Shown: positions 34,841 to 39,198 of the stretch, one piece after another
How the letters are laid out: each line of letters begins with the position of its first letter
Position numbering within the stretch: the first letter of the stretch is position 1
Assembly: GCA_015057635.1 (NCBI GenBank)
Contig: SVEB01000106.1
Coordinates: 1 to 39,198, forward strand
Length of the DNA: 39,198 nucleotides
From: Lachnospiraceae bacterium
Lineage (GTDB): Bacteria > Bacillota > Clostridia > Lachnospirales > Lachnospiraceae
Direction: 5' to 3'
Notes under the pieces: generated by a model
Seen by the model: only the letters and a program-made list of their open reading frames with translations
Databases searched by the model: none
Told to the model about the DNA's origin: nothing
Position numbers and translations under genes: made by a program

Positions 34841-35485
34841 CTACTTTTCTAATATGAACTTGTCAACAAGACTATGTAATGTTTCAGCTGCAACCTTGAT
34901 GTCCGGCTGTGCTAAGATACCGCTTACAGTAGCAATTCCGCTTATTCCTCTGCCTCTTAAGACGTGTACATTCTTAGCTGAAATCCCCCCGATTGCAACG
35001 ACTGGTATCCGTACACTTTCGCAGATTTCCTGTAAAACAGCATGGTCAAGCTCCTTTGTATCCGTTTTCGTTCCGGTATGGAATACCGCTCCGCTCCCAA
35101 GATAGTCAGCCCCTTCTTCCTCTGCCCTTCTTGCCTGCTCCACGGTCTTTGCTGTCACGCCAAGAATCTTATCTTTGCCGATCATCTTTCTTACTCTAGC
35201 CGGATTCATATCAGACTGCCCCACATGGACGCCATCCGCATCCACTTTTAAGGCTAATGCCACATCGTCATTGATGATAAAAGGAACCTGATACTGTCTG
35301 CAAAGCTTCTTGAGCTCTACTGCCTCTGCATACATCTCTTCCTCCCTTAAACTCTTCTCTCTTAGCTGTACCATTGTGACACCGCCCTTTAAGGCTTCTT
35401 CCACCTGTTCATACAGGCTCTTATCTTTTAGCCAGGCACGGTCTGTCACCAGATACAGACACATATCCTCTTTCTTTACCTGCAT
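34841..35485 (-). CDS. thiE: Thiamine-phosphate synthase
   Basis: Joins HMP diphosphate and thiazole phosphate to thiamine monophosphate. 214 residues from the ATG at 35485, which has GGAAGGAG seven bases upstream; a frame start 28 codons earlier would lie in the riboswitch platform. Motifs: VQLREK, VDGVHVGQSDM, YLGSGAVFHTGTK and VAIGGI. It is first in the operon under the TPP riboswitch. Confidence 0.96.
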   Translation of the reverse strand: MQVKKEDMCLYLVTDRAWLKDKSLYEQVEEALKGGVTMVQLREKSLREEEMYAEAVELKKLCRQYQVPFIINDDVALALKVDADGVHVGQSDMNPARVRKMIGKDKILGVTAKTVEQARRAEEEGADYLGSGAVFHTGTKTDTKELDHAVLQEICESVRIPVVAIGGISAKNVHVLRGRGISGIATVSGILAQPDIKVAAETLHSLVDKFILEK

Positions 35486-35548
35486 AGATGCTCCTTCCTG
35501 TCTTTCATTTCCTGCTGCCACAGCAGTTCTGATCGTACCGCCAAACGC

Positions 35549-35587
35549 AAAAAAACTGCGACACACCAAAAATAGGTATGTGCAGTT
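35549..35587 (-). terminator. Expression-platform terminator of the TPP riboswitch
   Basis: On the minus strand aactgc-acatacc pairs with ggtgtgtcgcagtt, followed by seven T. It lies between the aptamer and thiE, so ligand binding should cause premature termination. Confidence 0.8.
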
Positions 35588-35604
35588 CTATCACTACATA
35601 TATA

Positions 35605-35686
35605 TTTCCCTACGTTGGCATTATCCAAATCAGGTTTTGGGTCAAAGCATACAGCTTACTCTCAGCCCACTTCCGTGAGCTCCCCT
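35605..35686 (-). promoter_or_regulatory. TPP riboswitch aptamer
   Basis: On the minus strand GGGGAGCTC, GGGCTGAGAGTAAGC, GACCC, AACCTGATTTGGATAATGCC and AACGTAGGGAA are the conserved TPP (THI-box) blocks in order. It controls the thi operon. Confidence 0.97.
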
Positions 35687-35710
35687 TTTTGATTTATTTC
35701 GACATTCTGT

Positions 35711-35739
35711 ATTATAATACCTTTTTTATCCAAATTCAA
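35711..35739 (-). promoter_or_regulatory. Promoter of the thi operon
   Basis: On the minus strand TTGAAT, 17 bases, TATAAT, shortly before the TPP aptamer. Confidence 0.85.
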
Positions 35740-35864
35740 GGTGTAAATTATAGATTCTTATTTTTGAGAATTCCTATCTTTTTCTCTATCTCAATGTATA
35801 CTATTATAACAAGGAATATCATCCCAATAATATTGACTTCCGATATATTGGAATACACGAAAAA
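35740..35864. other. Intergenic before island C
   Basis: AT-rich, no gene recognised. Confidence 0.4.
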
Positions 35865-35901
35865 GCCTCAGAATTCTTGATTTGATCAAGCATTCTGAGG
35901 C
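35865..35901. terminator. Hairpin on the chromosomal side of island C
   Basis: Palindrome gcctcagaattcttga..tcaagcattctgaggc with T-runs on both strands, nine bases before the displaced tRNA 3' end. It is nearly the same as the terminators carried at the right ends of islands A and B. Confidence 0.85.
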
Positions 35902-35909
35902 TCTTTTTA

Positions 35910-35982
35910 AAGCACGAGACGGGATTCGAAAAGAACTCGCCTCTCTAAAACCGCTTAGAAAGGAGAGTTCCAACACATCAAT
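35910..35982. repeat. Left end of island C, with displaced tRNA-Gly 3' end
   Basis: The 19-bp core (35912-35930) equals the 3' end of tRNA-Gly, but no tRNA body follows. The next 52 bases, including a 15-bp imperfect hairpin, equal the left end of island B exactly. Confidence 0.85.
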
Positions 35983-35989
35983 TAACTAT

Positions 35990-36008
35990 GTACTCAAAAG
36001 GGTACTCA
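35990..36008 (+). repeat. Paired GTACTCA sites, left end of island C
   Basis: GTACTCA at 35990-35996 and 36002-36008, with the same 12-base spacing as in island B. Confidence 0.6.
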
Positions 36009-36038
36009 TAATTAGATTACTAATCTTACAAAGCTATA

Positions 36039-37751
36039 TTACTCTTCATATTTTTGAATAACTTGCCCAAAATCTAGACTATTCCATGGTTTTTTCCATT
36101 CTTGATAATATTGAATGTCATTAGAATCTGGTTCAGGACTACATCTATCCATCTTAATTAGTGAAGGCATAATAACAGCATCTCCTATAAGAAGTGCATC
36201 TCCTGAACCTAGAGATGGTAATGAATCGGTAATTTCTCCTAAGCTATCCGGTAATAATCTCTTTACATAACTTTGGTCCTGCGGATTAGTTAATCTCATT
36301 ACAACAAAATTACTACATTGTGAGAATATTGTTTCTGATATTTCAGATGGTCTTTGACTCACAATTGCTAATGTAATACCATATTTTCTTCCTTCTTTAG
36401 CTATTCTCTCTAACGCAATTCGTGATGAATTATATTTAGTATCATTAATTCTTGGAACATATTTATGTGCTTCTTCATAAACAAGTAATAACGGAGCTGC
36501 ACAATCATTTCCGTTTATTTGTTTCAAATAGTAACCACATTCAAATAATAATCGTGATATAAGTGATACAGTTATACTTAACACTTCAAAAGGTACACCA
36601 CTTAAATCAAAAATAGTAACATTTTGATTCTTGTCACCATATCCCAAAAGCTGTTTAATCACATCTTCAAGCGAAGAATCTACAGCTTCTTCTCCGAACA
36701 AAAATCGTAGACGATTATCACTAATCTTATTTTTAATTCTAGAAATAAATTTATCTAGAGTACCATCATTATATGTTCCTTTACTAATACTACCATTCTT
36801 TTGTTCCTCAAACTCAAAACTATTACAGAAGAAATCATCGTACTTTTCTTCATCCGTAGTATACTTCTTTCTTTCTGGCTTTATAGCTATTTCATCATTA
36901 TCCTTTGCATTTCTAGTTTCTTTGGATAAATTAATCAATGCTTGTAAAACCTCTGTAATCGAAAACTTAACAGCTGTATCAAAAGAAACATTTGTATGAG
37001 TTGAATTTTTATTAGACTTATTTCTTGTAATCAAACGTCGAAGTAAGCTTATTTGATTGTACGCTTGATTCTCTCCTGATTCTACAAATATCTCTTCTAA
37101 TTCCTCACCATTCATTAACCAATATGGTAATCTCAAACTTGATACATCAATATAGTTACATTCAGGAAATGCCTTATGATATTCGGAATGAATATCAAAC
37201 AAAATAATATGTGAATTATTTAGTCCTTCATAATTTCCATTTTTTGAAACTACTGCATTCTGCAAAATCTTAGCGACAGTGTGTGACTTACCAGAACCTG
37301 TAGAACCAACAATTGCAAAATGCTTGTTAAAGAATTTGTCTCCATCCACTGCTACTTCAATTTCTCTATTTTGACTCAAATGACAAAATAAAAATTGTTT
37401 ATATTCATTAATTTGCTTGTAAATAGCCTGTATCTCATCTTTTCCCGCTGGTGCAACACCTGTAGGAGGTATAGCAATGTTATTTCCGCCTCTTGTAAAT
37501 ACTTGATTACTATCTAAAAAACCGATAGGAACTGCCTCAATAATATAATCTCTATCTTCTTGATCTTCGTTTTTCTTCTCAATCGTAAAATTCTCAACCA
37601 TCGCAATAATTGCACAATCCTGTGAATCTGATACTCTAAGATATGAGCCAACAGAAAACTTTTCTTCTGCTAACTTAAAATTTTCTATATCCGCCACACT
37701 AATTTTTATCTTATCTGGCATAACTGAAATAACCTGTGCTTTATCTGGCAT
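36039..37751 (-). CDS. HerA-like hexameric ATPase, cargo of island C
   Basis: A 570-residue FtsK/HerA-superfamily ATPase. An N-terminal HAS-barrel region (about 1-100) is followed by a RecA-type domain: Walker A GSTGSGKSHT (Lys155), HIILFDIHSEYH, a lineage-specific insert (about 240-330), Walker B LLLVYEEAHKY (Glu426/427) and the arginine-finger region VSQRPSEIS (Arg467). In HerA defence pairs it forms a ring that assembles and drives a partner nuclease or NADase. It lies 14 bases after the nuclease gene with a strong ribosome site (AGGGGG), so the two are made together. Confidence 0.92.
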   Translation of the reverse strand: MPDKAQVISVMPDKIKISVADIENFKLAEEKFSVGSYLRVSDSQDCAIIAMVENFTIEKKNEDQEDRDYIIEAVPIGFLDSNQVFTRGGNNIAIPPTGVAPAGKDEIQAIYKQINEYKQFLFCHLSQNREIEVAVDGDKFFNKHFAIVGSTGSGKSHTVAKILQNAVVSKNGNYEGLNNSHIILFDIHSEYHKAFPECNYIDVSSLRLPYWLMNGEELEEIFVESGENQAYNQISLLRRLITRNKSNKNSTHTNVSFDTAVKFSITEVLQALINLSKETRNAKDNDEIAIKPERKKYTTDEEKYDDFFCNSFEFEEQKNGSISKGTYNDGTLDKFISRIKNKISDNRLRFLFGEEAVDSSLEDVIKQLLGYGDKNQNVTIFDLSGVPFEVLSITVSLISRLLFECGYYLKQINGNDCAAPLLLVYEEAHKYVPRINDTKYNSSRIALERIAKEGRKYGITLAIVSQRPSEISETIFSQCSNFVVMRLTNPQDQSYVKRLLPDSLGEITDSLPSLGSGDALLIGDAVIMPSLIKMDRCSPEPDSNDIQYYQEWKKPWNSLDFGQVIQKYEE

Positions 37752-37765
37752 AAACTATTTTCCCC

Positions 37766-38944
37766 CTATAGAATCACTTTTATCTCTTCAAGTGACGTAA
37801 ATTGTATAGATATCTTTTTAGCATCTCTAATCTTGTCTTTTATACACTCTTCCTCAATAATATCTTTATTAATATATAGAGAATAGACTTCGTTAAACGT
37901 TAAATTATCTAGTACTTGATTTATGTTTTCATTCCAAATCATCTTTAGTCGAACATTCTCATTGTCCCCATCTCGTATCAATCTATCGACTCTAAACTTG
38001 TCCCCATTAAAATATGTTCCATCTGAGAAATAAAATTCTTTATCAAATAATTCTCTTCTAATCTGATTGTATAAGTCTATACTATCATTAAATAACATAA
38101 TATATGGTGCTTGCGATTTCCCTTTTCTGTAATACTTATTACTAATTGCATATATTACTTCTAGAATTTCAGTATTACTTTGATATTTACAAACATCAAC
38201 AATAAATAGACGTGTAAAATTATCTATATTTGGTCCCTTGAACGTAAAAAAACTCTTTTTTATTAATCTAAGATAATTGTCTCGTCCTAGCTGTTCACAA
38301 TACATACTATTGAATGTAACTTTGTCACATTTATCTATATACTCTTTTATGTCAAGAAATGTAGTATTTCTTTCGTCTTTATTAGCTTTAATTGCGAGCT
38401 TGAATAAATAGTATCTTATATGAGAATGATAAATATTTGCTTCTTCATTATCTACGTTGAACTTATTCTTAATTTTTTCTATTGCCTCTTCAAATTGACT
38501 TTGATAGTTTTCCGAAAAAACAAGTTTGAAATTATGACAAAACTCAAGTAATAAATCATCCGTATACTTCTTTGATAATTCCTTGTTCTTATCTGCATCT
38601 CTATACTTTAATATATCCCTTATTTCGTCTGCAGTACTATACTCAATTACACAAGGTTCTTTATCGCTAAAATAAGCATATAAACGAAATTTCTTATTCT
38701 TATCTTTTATAAATAAGTCAATCAACTCTATAACAGGCTTTCTTATCTTAGATTTACTGTATGTTGCTGATTCCCTATGCTTTACTTGAATAACATAGTC
38801 CTCATAGTTTATATCCTGGATTTGTTCTACACTTATTGAGGTGTTTTCATCAATGTTAAGTAGTTCAATTATAGTTTTGTCAAACTGATATAGAAAACCT
38901 TTAATAGCGTAATATCCACCATCTTCTTCACACACTAATTCCAT
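37766..38944 (-). CDS. DUF4297/Cap4-like nuclease, partner of the HerA ATPase
   Basis: A 392-residue soluble protein. The first 60 residues match the DUF4297/Cap4 pattern: GGYYAIKGFLYQFDKTIIELL, then SVEQIQDI and YVIQVKH (Glu40, Asp44, Gln53, Lys55), a PD-(D/E)XK nuclease core. The rest is helical and of unknown role, probably HerA contact. Placed before a HerA gene, it fits the DUF4297-HerA antiphage systems, where the nuclease cuts DNA when the complex is activated. It is first gene of the operon. The family call is by motif and is not certain; it could be another restriction-like nuclease. Confidence 0.75.
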   Translation of the reverse strand: MELVCEEDGGYYAIKGFLYQFDKTIIELLNIDENTSISVEQIQDINYEDYVIQVKHRESATYSKSKIRKPVIELIDLFIKDKNKKFRLYAYFSDKEPCVIEYSTADEIRDILKYRDADKNKELSKKYTDDLLLEFCHNFKLVFSENYQSQFEEAIEKIKNKFNVDNEEANIYHSHIRYYLFKLAIKANKDERNTTFLDIKEYIDKCDKVTFNSMYCEQLGRDNYLRLIKKSFFTFKGPNIDNFTRLFIVDVCKYQSNTEILEVIYAISNKYYRKGKSQAPYIMLFNDSIDLYNQIRRELFDKEFYFSDGTYFNGDKFRVDRLIRDGDNENVRLKMIWNENINQVLDNLTFNEVYSLYINKDIIEEECIKDKIRDAKKISIQFTSLEEIKVIL

Positions 38945-38966
38945 CCCCCAACTTCTAAATATACAT

Positions 38967-38995
38967 ATTTTACCACTTTATTTTATATTATTCAA
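38967..38995 (-). promoter_or_regulatory. Promoter of the island C defence operon
   Basis: On the minus strand TTGAAT, 17 bases, TAAAAT, 23 bases before the start codon of the nuclease gene. Confidence 0.75.
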
Positions 38996-39023
38996 CTCGT
39001 TTCCTCTATATTCGTATATTAGT

Positions 39024-39130
39024 AAGTGTATATATCTACACTTTTCATCAAAGTGTACACTTCATAAATCATGCATAATTACGGTTAGACGACAGATATT
39101 TTCTATCTTCGTCTAAACGGTTAATTATGC
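39024..39130. repeat. Operator-like dyads and hairpin of island C
   Basis: Dyad aagtgta-6-tacactt (39024-39043), palindrome aagtgtacactt (39051-39062), and a 58-nt hairpin (39073-39130) with outer arms gcataatta/taattatgc, middle gacga/tcgtc and inner agata/tatct. It corresponds closely to 22669-22776. The region is just upstream of the defence operon and of the presumed rightward recombinase promoter. Confidence 0.8.
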
Positions 39131-39198
39131 TTATCTTTTGCTCAAAATTTCAGATATGAAGATATACAAACTATCATAATAAATTTGTAAAACGTGAA

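Larger units (their letters stand above)
35912..39198. mobile_element. Island C: tRNA-Gly-type element with defence cargo, right end outside window
   Basis: Starts with the same 73-bp end as island B, then a GTACTCA pair, a two-gene minus-strand operon (nuclease, then HerA-like ATPase), and the operator/hairpin block shared with B. By analogy with A and B, recombinase genes and an intact tRNA-Gly should lie to the right of the window. Confidence 0.75.

Noticed and set aside
39073..39130. Integron attC-like folded site
   Set aside because: The core triplets are in the wrong order (GTTAGAC..GTCTAAAC rather than YYYAAC..GTTRRR) and no IntI-type protein is seen.

Overview
The window looks like the chromosome of a low-GC Gram-positive anaerobe, most likely a Lachnospiraceae-type Clostridia. 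Signs are strong AGGAGG-type ribosome sites, TTGACA/TATAAT promoters with 17-nt spacers, a T-box on thrS, a TPP riboswitch on a thiamine-salvage operon, long-stem terminators, and ordinary clostridial proteins (NCS2 permease, ThiW, CytX, M42 peptidase, YccF). The species cannot be fixed from this sequence.

Two stretches of ordinary chromosome (about 2.3-21.4 kb and 23.3-35.9 kb, mostly minus strand) are broken by three accessory islands. Each island abuts a tRNA-Gly(GCC) gene or a displaced 19-bp copy of its 3' end. Island A (left edge to 2240) carries two tyrosine recombinases, the second ending 25 bases from the tRNA. Island B (21448-23233) is bounded by 19-bp direct repeats and carries one methyltransferase and no recombinase. 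Island C (from 35912 past the right edge) starts with the same 73 bases as B and carries a PD-(D/E)XK (DUF4297-like) nuclease gene and a HerA-like ATPase gene, a known type of phage-defence pair. B and C also share an operator-plus-hairpin block after the cargo, and in B a rightward promoter follows it. A and B share their right end (GTACTCA pair, terminator, tRNA). Put together, the parts imply one element family: left end - arm sites - cargo - hairpin/operator - recombinases - arm sites - terminator - tRNA. This family, with B as a probable non-autonomous member, is the main finding.

Chromosomal stretch 1: alpha/beta hydrolase, T-box-controlled thrS, GT51 transglycosylase, SseB-domain protein, lipoprotein cyclophilin, murI, a sensor remnant, NCS2 purine permease, a 223-nt near-perfect palindrome, glutaredoxin-like protein, second alpha/beta hydrolase, two small membrane proteins, a two-component pair, soluble chemotaxis-type protein, S41-type lipoprotein, GNAT acetyltransferase, a peptidase S51 remnant, and a methyltransferase.

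Chromosomal stretch 2: M42 aminopeptidase, an unrecognised 360-residue protein, a MATE remnant, nitroreductase, YccF protein, methyltransferase, a large membrane chemoreceptor, and the TPP-controlled operon thiE-thiD-cytX-thiW-thiM. That operon takes up and phosphorylates the pyrimidine and thiazole halves of thiamine and joins them.
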